Positions 1-8,461 of a stretch of 13,439 nucleotides of DNA are shown piece by piece. The stretch's first letter is position 1; each line of letters starts with the position of its first letter. Origin of the DNA: Stramenopiles sp. TOSAG23-2 (Eukaryota; Sar); the NCBI GenBank assembly GCA_900128395.1, contig LT649801.1:1-13439 (forward strand). The letters are read 5' to 3'. Both the position numbers and the translations under genes were made by a program. Below the pieces are notes generated by a model. That model saw only the letters and a list, made by a program, of their open reading frames with translations, had not been told where the DNA came from and did not search any database.

Positions 1-711
1 TGTGCATGTCAACACGGACGTATGGATGATGTAGAATTATTTATGAATCTCCATCCTTTTCATCAGTATATTACTAATCGTGATGTGAATGGCTACAGAG
101 ATGATATGACATTGAAAGATTACGTGAATCAAGAAGGTAAAGATAGTAATGGTTATGAATGGACACCTTTAATGAAAGCTGCAAGAGACGAACATTTCCA
201 AGTAGTTGAATATTTAATTGAACAAGGTGAAGCTGATCCTAATATTGCAAATAGTGGTGGAAAGAATGTATTACATTATGTAGCAGGTTGGATCAGAACG
301 AATACTGGTTTGATTCAGCTCTTGTTAAATAATATGTCTCTTGATAGTATTAACCAGGAGGACTACGATGGAGTAACTCCTTTAGACTGGTGTTATGCTT
401 ATAATACAAGTCCAATTTGCCAAGAAATCATTGCACTTTTACGTTCAAATGGTGGAATTGCAAACTATTATGATGAAAATGGTAATTATATTGGTAATGA
501 TATAAGTTCAGAAGATGAAGAAGAAGCAGAAGAAGAAGAGGAAGAAGAAGAGGAAGAAGAAGAAAAGGAAGAAAAGGAAGAAGAAGAGGATCAAACAGAA
601 GAAGAAGAAGAAGAGGATCAAACAGAATCAGAAGAGGAAGAGGATCAAACTGAAGAAGAAGAAGAAGACGAGACGAGGAAGAAACAGAAAAAGCAGATAT
701 GCTACCTATAG
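1..711 (+). CDS. Ankyrin-repeat protein with Glu-rich C-terminal tail (5' partial)
   Basis: The frame is open from base 1. The residues before the first Met (CACQHGR, then MDDVELF) read as the helix pair of an ankyrin repeat, so the ATG at 22 is probably internal and the gene starts left of the window. About three ankyrin repeats follow: TPLMKAARDEHFQVVEYLIEQG, then VLHYVAGW with LIQLLLNN, then TPLDWCYAYN with EIIALLRSNGG. They precede a short Asn/Gly/Tyr linker and a tail of roughly 75 residues that is almost all Glu, Asp and Lys. Ankyrin repeats bind partner proteins; the partner cannot be told. The acidic tail includes three 9-residue units starting DQT. The stop is TAG at 709-711. The next gene is convergent, 250 bp away. 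Ankyrin assignment is firm; the cellular role is unknown. Confidence 0.8.
   Translation, partial: CACQHGRMDDVELFMNLHPFHQYITNRDVNGYRDDMTLKDYVNQEGKDSNGYEWTPLMKAARDEHFQVVEYLIEQGEADPNIANSGGKNVLHYVAGWIRTNTGLIQLLLNNMSLDSINQEDYDGVTPLDWCYAYNTSPICQEIIALLRSNGGIANYYDENGNYIGNDISSEDEEEAEEEEEEEEEEEEKEEKEEEEDQTEEEEEEDQTESEEEEDQTEEEEEDETRKKQKKQICYL
512..711 (+). repeat. Polypurine GAA/GAG tract with three 27-bp units
   Basis: About 200 bp that is almost entirely purine on the + strand, encoding the acidic tail of the ankyrin gene. Codons beginning the DQT triplets lie at 589, 616 and 643, an exact 27-bp period. The tract breaks only at the cytosines and thymines of these triplets and a few other codons. Such tracts expand and contract easily. 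Confidence 0.8.
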
Positions 712-961
712 GAGAGAGAAGAGAGAAGTAATTAAAACACTGTCCCCCCGGAAAAATATATAAAAAAATATTTTGAGAAAAATAATAAAATATTTTATTA
801 ATATAACAAGAAAAAATATTTAACAAAAAGCATGAACAAAAAAATAGGTGGGTGGTAAAACGCACGTGCACACAACCCTCTGTACCACTTTTTTTTTACT
901 CTCTTGAATTTACTCTATTCTTTTTTTGTCCCCCCCCACTCGCATCAACCAACCTGATCTC
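712..961. other. Convergent 3' intergenic region
   Basis: Separates the 3' ends of the ankyrin gene and the minus-strand EF-hand gene. It is AT-rich, with an AATAAAATA stretch near 782 that could serve as a polyadenylation signal for the left gene, T-runs near 890 and 920, and two C-runs near 743 and 932. I see no RNA gene or coding potential. Confidence 0.5.
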
Positions 962-2296
962 TCACTTCTCATCCCAATGACTTGGTCTATAATATTTAGT
1001 TGTTCCTGGATGAAATTTAACTGGACGTACCGTCCCACGTGGTGAAATTGCAAATGTTTGTTGATGTACTGGCGATTTTGATAATTTCAGAAGCCTATTT
1101 TTCTTTTTTTGTTCCATACGGCTATGTAAATCAGCTCCGAATAAAGCTGCTTTTTGATATCTAGCTCTTTGTTTAATTTTAGTCTGTATACGACCTTGTT
1201 CATAATTATCAACAACCACATCCCGTTCCCTACAACGTGCTGTTAAGCTATCAACGTATTCTTTAATGTTATCGAGCCTTCTATTTCGTTGTTGAATTTT
1301 ACGGTGCGTTTCTTCTATTCCAGGAGGTTTAGTGCCTAATGCGTTATTCCAATCCATGACCATATTCATTGTTTCCATTTGTTCTGTAGCATCTGCATAA
1401 TGATCCGATGATTGAGTTGGGATAATTAAACCGGGGCCAAAAGGTTTCGGTTTAATCGGGGCGGGAACTGGCATTCTTTGTATTGGCGATTGCAAATCAA
1501 AAATATCATTAAGTATGTCCTTTGGTTTTTCAGGATCAAGTATGGCGGATTGTGCTTTCGATGTTTTTGCCTCTGTCATTAAAATAGAATCTGCTAGGTG
1601 CTTGGCACGTCCAAGTTGACTTGGCATGCACATGGATACAGATTGCATTGGTTGCATTTTTTGCAATGCGTTTACCAGATCTACTGGTTGTATAAAACCA
1701 TCTTCGTTCAAATCACACATCTTAACTAGCCTTTCTATTTCTGACGTTGTTAGAGGTAAATCGAGTTCATGAAAATATTGCAACAAATGCCCAGTAGTTA
1801 TCCAACCACTTAAATCTGGATCTAGTTGATGAAACAATTCAACAATCTCTTTTCTTTTTTGTGGTATTTTGCTTGAAACTTCTTCATTTAGCCCCAATTG
1901 TGCTAAAAATCTTTGATTCCTTGGTGCAGTTAATAATAAATATTGATTTTTTTCTTTTGTTGCACCAAATGGAATACCGGTACTATTTCGACTATCTAAT
2001 ATACCTATTTCTTCTAAAACATTTTTTACAGTATCTTTCCTACGACTGGCCAGTAGAGCATTTTTATTATCTTTTGTTGCAACCCAATCTCCATTTCCAC
2101 CTTTCGTAGGCGTTGAATAATCTGGTGGTGTTTGTGTAGTATTATACATAACTTCTTCATTAGTAATTGAAGTACCCCCTGGAGTAGTCCGTCGTCGTCT
2201 CTGGATTGGTGAGGACATCAATTGATTAGGTTTTTCATTTGTCGGTCTATTAGGTTGACGCGGTGTTACGTTTCCACCATCATTGCTGTTATACAT
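962..2296 (-). CDS. EF-hand-pair protein, 444 aa
   Basis: A single frame with an in-frame TAA three codons upstream of the ATG and a TGA stop. Residues 1-145 are low-complexity and basic (a QRRRR patch near 32-36). Residues 146-215 form an EF-hand pair. The first loop, residues 159-170, has D159, D161, S163, G164 and I166 but His at position 12, where Glu is usual. The second, 195-206, has D195, N197, D199, G200, I202 and Asp at position 12. The first hand may therefore bind calcium weakly or not at all. Residues 275-295 are Pro-rich. The region from about 330 to 405 is charged and helical, possibly coiled coil, and the C-terminus is basic and aromatic (TKYYRPSHW). I do not recognise a named family. 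A cytoskeletal or axonemal calcium sensor is possible but not shown. It shares a 989-bp upstream region with the next EF-hand gene. Confidence 0.8.
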   Translation of the reverse strand: MYNSNDGGNVTPRQPNRPTNEKPNQLMSSPIQRRRRTTPGGTSITNEEVMYNTTQTPPDYSTPTKGGNGDWVATKDNKNALLASRRKDTVKNVLEEIGILDSRNSTGIPFGATKEKNQYLLLTAPRNQRFLAQLGLNEEVSSKIPQKRKEIVELFHQLDPDLSGWITTGHLLQYFHELDLPLTTSEIERLVKMCDLNEDGFIQPVDLVNALQKMQPMQSVSMCMPSQLGRAKHLADSILMTEAKTSKAQSAILDPEKPKDILNDIFDLQSPIQRMPVPAPIKPKPFGPGLIIPTQSSDHYADATEQMETMNMVMDWNNALGTKPPGIEETHRKIQQRNRRLDNIKEYVDSLTARCRERDVVVDNYEQGRIQTKIKQRARYQKAALFGADLHSRMEQKKKNRLLKLSKSPVHQQTFAISPRGTVRPVKFHPGTTKYYRPSHWDEK

Positions 2297-2476
2297 AGCA
2301 ATTTAATATCCAAAATTAATTGCTGGTTCTGTATATTTTTTTACAATTCCTATCTATTGATGAACAATCATCTACTTGTTAGATACAACTGAAGTTACTA
2401 CTTGTATATCTAATATGTATTTGCATATTATTATTATTATTTTATTGTGATGATCTTATAATATGATCTCTTGCCA

Positions 2477-2499
2477 TGCACTCTGGCACTCTTGCACTC
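2477..2499 (-). promoter_or_regulatory. GCACTC triple element with TGGCACT core
   Basis: Three successive copies of GCACTC: TGCACTC at 2477, TGGCACTC at 2484 and TGCACTC at 2493. The middle one carries TGGCACT, seen elsewhere in this window only in the other two divergent promoter regions. It lies about 190 bp upstream of the minus-strand EF-hand gene. Its role is inferred from recurrence and position only. Confidence 0.35.
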
Positions 2500-2946
2500 T
2501 TCTCGGTTTTCACATATTTTATTATGTAATAATGCTGTGACAGTCTAAGCAACAAAATGCTTTTAAGTTGGACAGGTGATAATAATAGTAATCCCCTGTA
2601 AAAGAGAATTTGGGAGTTACTGCGTTTTCTTTCCAGTCTTATACTGGCTTACTGGTTTACCACTCCAGGTTTCCAGCTTTCCACAGCTTTATCATTTTCT
2701 TTTCCGTTTATGTACAATGTACATAGGGTAAAAGCAGAAGACTTTAACCTTTTAACCTGTACTTACAAGTATCAAACGAGAGGTACATTGTAAAAGTGTC
2801 TTATTATTATTGCCCCCACCTAATTTTCGTACCAGCTGCAAGTAAGATATGTATTATCAAGTTGGGGTTTTCTGTAGTTGCGTTTCTTTTTTTTTTTGAG
2901 TTGTTAGATGCTTTTTTTGTAAGTACCAAAATTATTAGTCTTTTTT

Positions 2947-2973
2947 CCAGTGTACCAGTGTCCAGTGTACCAG
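2947..2973 (+). promoter_or_regulatory. Doubled CCAGTGTACCAG element
   Basis: CCAGTGTACCAG occurs at 2947-2958 and again at 2962-2973, a 15-bp period. It lies about 340 bp upstream of the plus-strand EF-hand gene. CCAGTGTACC recurs at 8462-8471, 59 bp before HOP2. Possible promoter element; function unproven. Confidence 0.3.
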
Positions 2974-3285
2974 TTTATTTGTTGTTAACATAATACAAAA
3001 CGGTTGAAAATACTAAAAGATTAAATTAACATGGCAATAGCGTTATCTGGAACTATCTCCGAAGATGATAAGAAAAAAAAAAACAACAAATAAATGAATA
3101 TTGCAACTATATTATAACTAATCATAATAGAAGAAGATTATTACAATAATTGCAACACAAATACAAGTATTCTTTATAACTTTTAAAATAACTTATACAA
3201 AAATACAAGCAATATTGTAAACTACTCGTATATAATACTACATTTTAACAACAATTAAAGCTACATATAAAAAAAATATTACAAC

Positions 3286-4428
3286 ATGGGTGCCGGTGAA
3301 TCACACGATCTAGTTGCTTCTGCAATACAGCCATATACCAATTGGGAACGGGGACAATGTGACGACTTGATAAAAAAATATAAAGGTGATCCAGATATGA
3401 CTTTCGGTATTGATGAAAAAGCATGCACACGGTTATTAGGAGGTGATAACGATCAAGCAAACGCGTTGATTAAACTGTTTGGAGGGGGTGAACCGCATAT
3501 AAACGCTTTAGAGCTACTATGTGCAATTGCTGTCTTTTCCAAAGGTGATAAAGAGAGTATAATTAAATCACTTTTCTCAGCCTTTGACTTTAACGACAAA
3601 AACAATATTTCTTCCGCTGAACTTATCATTATGTTTATTTCGACTTTGAGAGCTATGATATGTGCAATTAAAGACAAAGCCGCTGGCGATGATGGTCCTA
3701 GAGATGAAGACATTGAAAAATTAGTAGATGCAAAGTTCAAGGAAGATGAAGAAATTCCATTATCAGCCTTTGCATCCTTTTTAGAAAAAGAATTTTTCAA
3801 CAAGAAAGGGAAAGGGTTAGGTGATGTAATGAACTTATCGTATGCTCTTTGTCAACAGTTTGGACTTGACACGCCACTTCCTACTGCGCCAGCTGAGGAG
3901 ACAAAAGAAGAAATAACAGAAAAGGGACCTACAGAAGAAGCTCCAAAAGAGGAAGCTCCAAAAGAGGAAGCACCTACGGAAGAAGCACCAAAAGAGGAAG
4001 CTCCAAAAGAGGAAGCACCTACGGAAGAAGCGCCAAAAGAAGGTGAAGTACCTACGGAAGAAGCACCAAAAGAAGGTGAAGCACCTACGGAAGAAGCTCC
4101 AAAAGAAGGTGAAGCAACTACGGAAGAAGCTCCAAAAGAAGGTGAAGCACCTACGGAAGAAGCTCCAAAAGAAGGTGAAGCAACTACGGAAGAAGCTCCA
4201 AAAGAAGGTGAAGCACCTACGGAAGAAGCTCCAAAAGAAGGTGAAGCACCTACGGAGGAAGCTCCAAAAGAAGGTGAAGCACCTACGGAGGAAGCACCAA
4301 AAGAGGGCGAAGCAACCACAGAAGAGGCACCTAAAGAGGAAGAAGCACCAAAAGAAGGTGAAGCAACTACAGAAGAAGCACCTAAAGAGGAAGAAGCACC
4401 AAAAGAAGAGGCCCCAAAAACTGAATAA
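3286..4428 (+). CDS. Putatively N-myristoylated EF-hand protein with P/T-E-E-A-P-K repeat tail, 380 aa
   Basis: The start is the first ATG after an in-frame TAA at 3268-3270. The N-terminus MGAGES fits the N-myristoylation pattern (Gly2, Ser6), which would place the protein on a membrane. Residues 15-190 form a globular helical EF-hand-like region. One loop is clear, 101-112: D101, N103, K105, N106, I108, S109, E112, with the usual hydrophobic flanking helices. Other hands are degenerate. Residues 215-380 are a repeat tail of about 13 units, nine of them 11 residues long ([12 protein letters not shown] or V). The layout resembles neuronal-calcium-sensor-like proteins in having acylation plus EF-hands, but no named family is recognised. 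The tail is acidic, presumably unstructured, and likely to vary in length between strains. It is divergent from the preceding EF-hand gene. Confidence 0.85.
   Translation: MGAGESHDLVASAIQPYTNWERGQCDDLIKKYKGDPDMTFGIDEKACTRLLGGDNDQANALIKLFGGGEPHINALELLCAIAVFSKGDKESIIKSLFSAFDFNDKNNISSAELIIMFISTLRAMICAIKDKAAGDDGPRDEDIEKLVDAKFKEDEEIPLSAFASFLEKEFFNKKGKGLGDVMNLSYALCQQFGLDTPLPTAPAEETKEEITEKGPTEEAPKEEAPKEEAPTEEAPKEEAPKEEAPTEEAPKEGEVPTEEAPKEGEAPTEEAPKEGEATTEEAPKEGEAPTEEAPKEGEATTEEAPKEGEAPTEEAPKEGEAPTEEAPKEGEAPTEEAPKEGEATTEEAPKEEEAPKEGEATTEEAPKEEEAPKEEAPKTE
3928..4425 (+). repeat. 33-bp coding minisatellite
   Basis: In-frame tandem repeats of a 33-bp unit with longer 45-51 bp variants at both ends. Two copies of a 66-bp dimer (P-unit plus T-unit) at 4081-4146 and 4147-4212 are identical by eye, which points to recent duplication. 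Because the unit length is divisible by three, copy-number changes keep the frame. The repeats also hold open long antisense and alternate frames, which are shadows. Confidence 0.9.
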
Positions 4429-4636
4429 GTGTATAAACCTGTACCAACAAAGAATGACAATAATATTAAAAAATGTATAGTTGAAAAATAGAAAGTTACA
4501 TATTATCCCCTGTGTAATAATATATGTATTAATGTCATATAATATGAAAAACACAACATATGCATCCCATATATATTTAATGCATATTCGTAGCGGAAAG
4601 GCAATTTTTGTATTACTCTTTAGAAAAGTACGAGTA

Positions 4637-4653
4637 CGAGAAAGTCTTTCTCG
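4637..4653 (+). other. Perfect hairpin CGAGAAA-GTC-TTTCTCG
   Basis: Seven perfect base pairs around a 3-nt loop, 209 bp past the stop of the EF-hand gene. A similar CGAGAG...CTCTCG hairpin lies 225 bp past the HOP2 stop. It might be a 3'-end processing or stability element. Confidence 0.35.
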
Positions 4654-4794
4654 GTTATTAACAAAAGATTCCTCTCGAGATGTATGATATGTAATACGTA
4701 TAAAGTAAAGCGTATTTAGGTGTATTAATATGATTCCGTATGTATTTTTTAAAAAAATCTTATATTTCTTATTTCTTACTCTGTGTACACTCGT

Positions 4795-4817
4795 ATGATA
4801 TATATTCTATATATCAT
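4795..4817. other. AT-rich perfect inverted repeat
   Basis: ATGATATATA and TATATATCAT flank a TTC loop, giving ten perfect pairs. In DNA this AT-rich such pairing arises easily by chance, so no role is claimed. Confidence 0.4.
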
Positions 4818-4982
4818 GGAACACTCTGTGGATTTCAATGAACTCTATCGCTATGTTACCGATTCATTGTCCATCTTTCAGTTTCGTGAGATATCTAGAT
4901 ATTTTGAAAATTCTCTATTTATGACCCATATGCATATATATATATAATATATACATCTTCTCCGTTATTTTAAAACAAATTT

Positions 4983-7880
4983 TCAATATTGGCTCCGCTG
5001 CTTACGTGAAGATCTCCTCCTTCCTACACTACCACTACTACTGCCAAGAGCAAACATATTCGTACTATTGCTATTTTTTCTAGACGAAAACCTGGTTCGC
5101 GAGGAACTACCTCCATCGTTGTTTTCGATGTCACCATTTTTAATAACATAATCAACATTTTCTACAAGTTGGTAGTTAGAAATAGAATCGTACACCCATT
5201 GCATTTTTAACACAGTTAGCTTTTTTCCTTGAACGAGTTCTAATGCCAGTTCTGGAATAAATTCTTTATTACCTCTAACTAGTAAAAAGCAATTTTTCTC
5301 ACCATTGGACTTATCTGATAAGCGATCCATTGGAAAAACTCTGCCATCACCTAATCGCAATAATAATTCAAGTTCATGCTGTTTGACTGGTTCATTTTTT
5401 GTACCACCGCAAATAAAAAATGTAAGATCATGAAACAGAGAGCCATTTGAACCAGAACTGTTCCGTGCTAATCGACCTCTTTTTGGACCACCAGCTATAT
5501 GTATTGCGGCGTTTTTATCGCCTTGGATTTCAAATGGTTCTTCATCAACCCATTCTTCATTCTTTTCACAGTTGAGAAGCCATTCATCATTAACAATCCA
5601 TGCACCCATTAATATACCATGATACAATTTGCTTAAATTGGTTTTCCTATTTTTTACATACATAAGTAACTTGTCATTTTCATCGCCTCCATCGCTTCTT
5701 ACGATTACGTGTGTTGCGGGATATTTGTCACATTGATTTAATGTTGTGTTGATACGACCACCGAATGATTTACATAACGTCCGAGCAACTTTAACTAGAT
5801 CTTTTGTTCCACTTCCGACAAACATTAGTACAAAATTATTATTTGTTTTACTGTTACTTGACATTACAGCAGATGATGAACTACTGTTCGGTGCTTTCTT
5901 GTTGGATACTGTACTCGCACTAGTAACAACAGATGTTGCAGTACTAATTTTAGTTTTACTAACATTTTTCTTCTTCTTTTTAGCATTGATTTTCTTATTT
6001 TTTGCTTTACCTATTTTCAAAATCGAGCTGGTTCTATTCAAAGGGCTTTTCTTGTTTTTCTTGCTACTTTTTTTACCGTCGCTGTTTCTGCTGCTGCTGT
6101 TACTACTACTATTATTCGATGAAACAGGTGTGCTACCATTTACGTAATTTTCATTTTCACCATCTACATCATCAGGTAAATTAAATTTCACAGAGCGCCT
6201 AGGACGTTTTTTGCCTTTTTTCTTCGCTGAGAGAGATGACTTCTTCTTCTTCTTTTCATCACGATTAGTAATAGTCGTATTATCAATATCATCTTTAGTA
6301 TTATCATTATTATTATTGGTTTTCTCGTCATCTTTCTCGTCCGATAAAATATTTGCGGGAGATTTTTTCTTTTTCTTACTACTATTACTACTACTGTTTT
6401 TGTTCGTCTTGCTGCCATTGCTAGCTTTTGATGTTGCTTTTTCAGTGCGTTTTCTTTTCTTCTTTTTACTACTACTTCTCTTTTGGTCGACTCTAAAGAA
6501 TCTAGGAGAGGTTTGAATCAGTGGTTCGTACGTTGAACGTTGCCTCCTTGCTCGTTTCGGTCTACCAGCGCTATGAATATCATTAATTTTTTCCACTATT
6601 CTACGGCGCGTAACTTTTTGTGTTCTTTTACTCAATATCAATCTAATCGTATAAAGTTCGTCGTTTTCAATATCCATTACAATGCCTTGGCCACCATCAA
6701 GTGTATTTCCTGGGGACCAGTCTGCTTTAATATTTACACAATCGCCGACATGCAAGGGTCCATCGAATTCTTCAATAACCTTTGTGTCGTTTTCATTATT
6801 ATCTTTGTTATTATTTTCGATTGGAGTATTTTCATCATCATTCGTCGTCGTCGCTGTTGTAGTGGTGGTGGTAGTGGTTGTCGTCGTCGTCGTCGTTACT
6901 ATTGATGTAGCATCTTCCTCTACATCAACTACACCCAACTGTTCAACAATTTGTGTTATTTGTTTATTACTATCATTAACTTCTTCCGTAACGTTGTTGT
7001 TGTTGGTATCGTCATTATTGATTACATTCTCCTGGTTACTATTATTGTTTTTACTAACAATATTACCATTGATTATATTATCTACTTCATCTTCTTCGTC
7101 TTGATTAAATAATTGCGATGAATCTTGAGAAAGCATAGGTGAATTTGCAGTTTTATTTAGACGTTCTAAAATATCATCAACTTCATCCTCATTATTGTTT
7201 TCATCATTTTCATCCATTTTTTCATTTTCATCATCTAAATATTCATCAAGACCACCACGAAATGCAGCTACTAATTGCGAAGCAGTTTCTGGTTGCGTCA
7301 GCATCGATGGTGAATAACTTCCTTCTCCTGTATTATTTCCGTTAGTGTTGCTATTATGATGAAGTTTTTGAAAATTACGAACGATTCGCTGCATGCATTC
7401 GTAATCGCTTACGTTCCGCTTCGTGGCCGGGGCGCGGCATTCGGGGCATTTTGGCTGATAACCAATACATGTAACAATGCATTGACGACAAAATGCATGT
7501 CCGCATGGTAGTCTAGCTGCATTTTTATATAAAGAACGACATATTGGACATAATAATTGATCACCAATTCTGGATAGTGACATTGCAAATTGTTCAATTG
7601 CTTCATCTAATCCAATATCTTCATTGTCTGCGTTATTATTCGTTATAGTTTCTTCCACATCGTCTTCTTCTTCCACTCCATTTTTTGTAATATTATCGAT
7701 TAAAGTATCACTATTATCATCATCATCATCATCATCACTTAATTTTCTTTCTGGTTCCTCCTCCGCTTGTTCTTCTACTATTATTTCTTCCATATCATTT
7801 TTCAAATTTGTAGTTGTATTTGCGTTATTTGGTGTATTATTTCTTGGGCTTCTGCGGTTGCGTACACGAATACGTGGCAT
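4983..7880 (-). CDS. BRCA1/BARD1-family RING and tandem-BRCT protein, 965 aa
   Basis: Probable nuclear E3 ubiquitin ligase of the DNA-break response. The start has an in-frame TAA three codons upstream; the stop is TGA. A C3HC4 RING is complete: C111, C114, C126, H128, C131, C134, C145, C148, with the C-x2-C-x11-C-x-H-x2-C-x2-C spacing of BRCA1. Residues 175-370 are acidic, Asn-rich and hold a 14-residue Thr run. Residues 374-432 form a small compact block (VGDCVNIK, SPGNTLDGGQGIV, then a K/R-rich strand). Residues 435-675 are Lys/Ser-rich. Tandem BRCTs occupy about 682-785 and 814-911, with key Trp at 761 and 895. S690, G691 and K751 align with the phosphoserine-contacting Ser, Gly and Lys of BRCA1, and the linker GGPKRGR matches BRCA1 (GPKRAR). 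Assignment to BRCA1 rather than BARD1 is not resolved. It is divergent from HOP2. Confidence 0.93.
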   Translation of the reverse strand: MPRIRVRNRRSPRNNTPNNANTTTNLKNDMEEIIVEEQAEEEPERKLSDDDDDDDNSDTLIDNITKNGVEEEDDVEETITNNNADNEDIGLDEAIEQFAMSLSRIGDQLLCPICRSLYKNAARLPCGHAFCRQCIVTCIGYQPKCPECRAPATKRNVSDYECMQRIVRNFQKLHHNSNTNGNNTGEGSYSPSMLTQPETASQLVAAFRGGLDEYLDDENEKMDENDENNNEDEVDDILERLNKTANSPMLSQDSSQLFNQDEEDEVDNIINGNIVSKNNNSNQENVINNDDTNNNNVTEEVNDSNKQITQIVEQLGVVDVEEDATSIVTTTTTTTTTTTTTTATTTNDDENTPIENNNKDNNENDTKVIEEFDGPLHVGDCVNIKADWSPGNTLDGGQGIVMDIENDELYTIRLILSKRTQKVTRRRIVEKINDIHSAGRPKRARRQRSTYEPLIQTSPRFFRVDQKRSSSKKKKRKRTEKATSKASNGSKTNKNSSSNSSKKKKKSPANILSDEKDDEKTNNNNDNTKDDIDNTTITNRDEKKKKKSSLSAKKKGKKRPRRSVKFNLPDDVDGENENYVNGSTPVSSNNSSSNSSSRNSDGKKSSKKNKKSPLNRTSSILKIGKAKNKKINAKKKKKNVSKTKISTATSVVTSASTVSNKKAPNSSSSSAVMSSNSKTNNNFVLMFVGSGTKDLVKVARTLCKSFGGRINTTLNQCDKYPATHVIVRSDGGDENDKLLMYVKNRKTNLSKLYHGILMGAWIVNDEWLLNCEKNEEWVDEEPFEIQGDKNAAIHIAGGPKRGRLARNSSGSNGSLFHDLTFFICGGTKNEPVKQHELELLLRLGDGRVFPMDRLSDKSNGEKNCFLLVRGNKEFIPELALELVQGKKLTVLKMQWVYDSISNYQLVENVDYVIKNGDIENNDGGSSSRTRFSSRKNSNSTNMFALGSSSGSVGRRRSSRKQRSQY

Positions 7881-8026
7881 CTTTTTTTATCGATGTATAT
7901 CTTATATATATATCCAATGTGATAAAATTCAAACAAATAAAATATATTGTTTTCTATTATTGATTCTACTTCTATATATATTTTGAATATTATTTTCATT
8001 CATTATTTATTATTTATTTATTTCTA

Positions 8027-8033
8027 TGGCACT
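8027..8033 (-). promoter_or_regulatory. TGGCACT motif, copy 1 of this promoter
   Basis: TGGCACT on the + strand (AGTGCCA reading toward the minus-strand gene), 147 bp upstream of the RING-BRCT start. A second copy lies at 8102-8108, 222 bp upstream. Confidence 0.3.
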
Positions 8034-8101
8034 TTGCATCGGTGCGCTGCTGATGTGCTGATGATGATTTTTTTTTTCAATCGATCAATTTTGAGGCACC
8101 A

Positions 8102-8108
8102 TGGCACT
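8102..8108 (-). promoter_or_regulatory. TGGCACT motif, copy 2 of this promoter
   Basis: Second TGGCACT in the RING-BRCT/HOP2 divergent region, immediately preceded by the related GAGGCACC at 8093-8100. It has the same orientation as all other copies in the window. Confidence 0.3.
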
Positions 8109-8186
8109 AGCTCAACAGTTGAGTATAATATTTCGTATACTTATATTAATTATGCTATCAACTATTCCAAGCGCATGCCGATGGCA

Positions 8187-8195
8187 TTTCCCGCC
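8187..8195 (+). promoter_or_regulatory. E2F/DP-like site TTTCCCGCC
   Basis: Matches the E2F consensus TTTSSCGC exactly, in DNA where GC-rich octamers are rare. It sits 307 bp from the RING-BRCT start and 335 bp from the HOP2 start. E2F/DP factors are widespread in eukaryotes and drive S-phase DNA replication and repair genes, which fits both neighbours. Binding is inferred from sequence only. Confidence 0.45.
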
Positions 8196-8461
8196 TTTCC
8201 AGCCTTTCCCTCTGCGACAACAAAATTAAAAAACACAAAACAAGAACAATATAGGATTCAAATAGCATTGCGAGTGTGATAATCATCCATCCTCTGCATA
8301 GCATCTTTCTCAATCAAAAAAAAACTAAAACTAAAAGAAGTATCAATATCAAATACTGTGAAACAGAGAAGGAAATAGAGTGAACAATACGTAAAGCATA
8401 GTATATAGATATATTTAAACGGAAGAAGAAAAGACGGGGAAAAAAGGAACAAGTATACCCT

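Larger units (their letters stand above)
2297..3285. promoter_or_regulatory. Divergent intergenic region between two EF-hand genes
   Basis: Holds the upstream regions of both flanking genes and no convincing gene. Visible elements are: a triple GCACTC cluster at 2477-2499; an inverted repeat CCAGT-5-ACTGG at 2633-2647; a near-perfect palindrome around TGTACA at 2710-2724; a TTTTAACC tandem near 2745; and a doubled CCAGTGTACCAG at 2947-2973. The 300 bp before the plus-strand gene are very A/T-rich. A short open frame at 2796-2993 has no coding character. Confidence 0.55.
4429..4982. other. Convergent 3' intergenic region
   Basis: Lies between the 3' ends of the myristoylated EF-hand gene and the RING-BRCT gene. 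It is AT-rich with two clear inverted repeats, at 4637-4653 and 4795-4817, listed separately. A 68-codon open frame at 4481-4687 has no coding character. No tRNA or other RNA gene is seen. Confidence 0.5.

Noticed and set aside
428-871. Leu/Phe-rich antisense frame and Lys-rich + frame over the ankyrin gene's tail
   Set aside because: Shadows of the polypurine tract.
2796-2993. 65-codon open frame in the first divergent region
   Set aside because: Phe/Leu/Val-rich translation of T-rich DNA that spans the CCAGTGTACC repeats; no coding character.
3835-4554. Long antisense open frames and a Lys-rich alternate + frame across the EF-hand tail
   Set aside because: They are products of the 33-bp in-frame repeat, which keeps several frames open; their translations are monotonous repeats.
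8102-8185. tRNA-like stretch with AGCTCAACAGTTGAG resembling a D arm and a following inverted repeat
   Set aside because: No T-arm GTTCRA sequence and no 3' strand pairing with the supposed acceptor; the inverted repeats are simple palindromes.
7947-8279. 110-codon open frame between the RING-BRCT gene and HOP2
   Set aside because: It covers the promoter motifs and the E2F-like site and has a composition typical of translated intergenic DNA.
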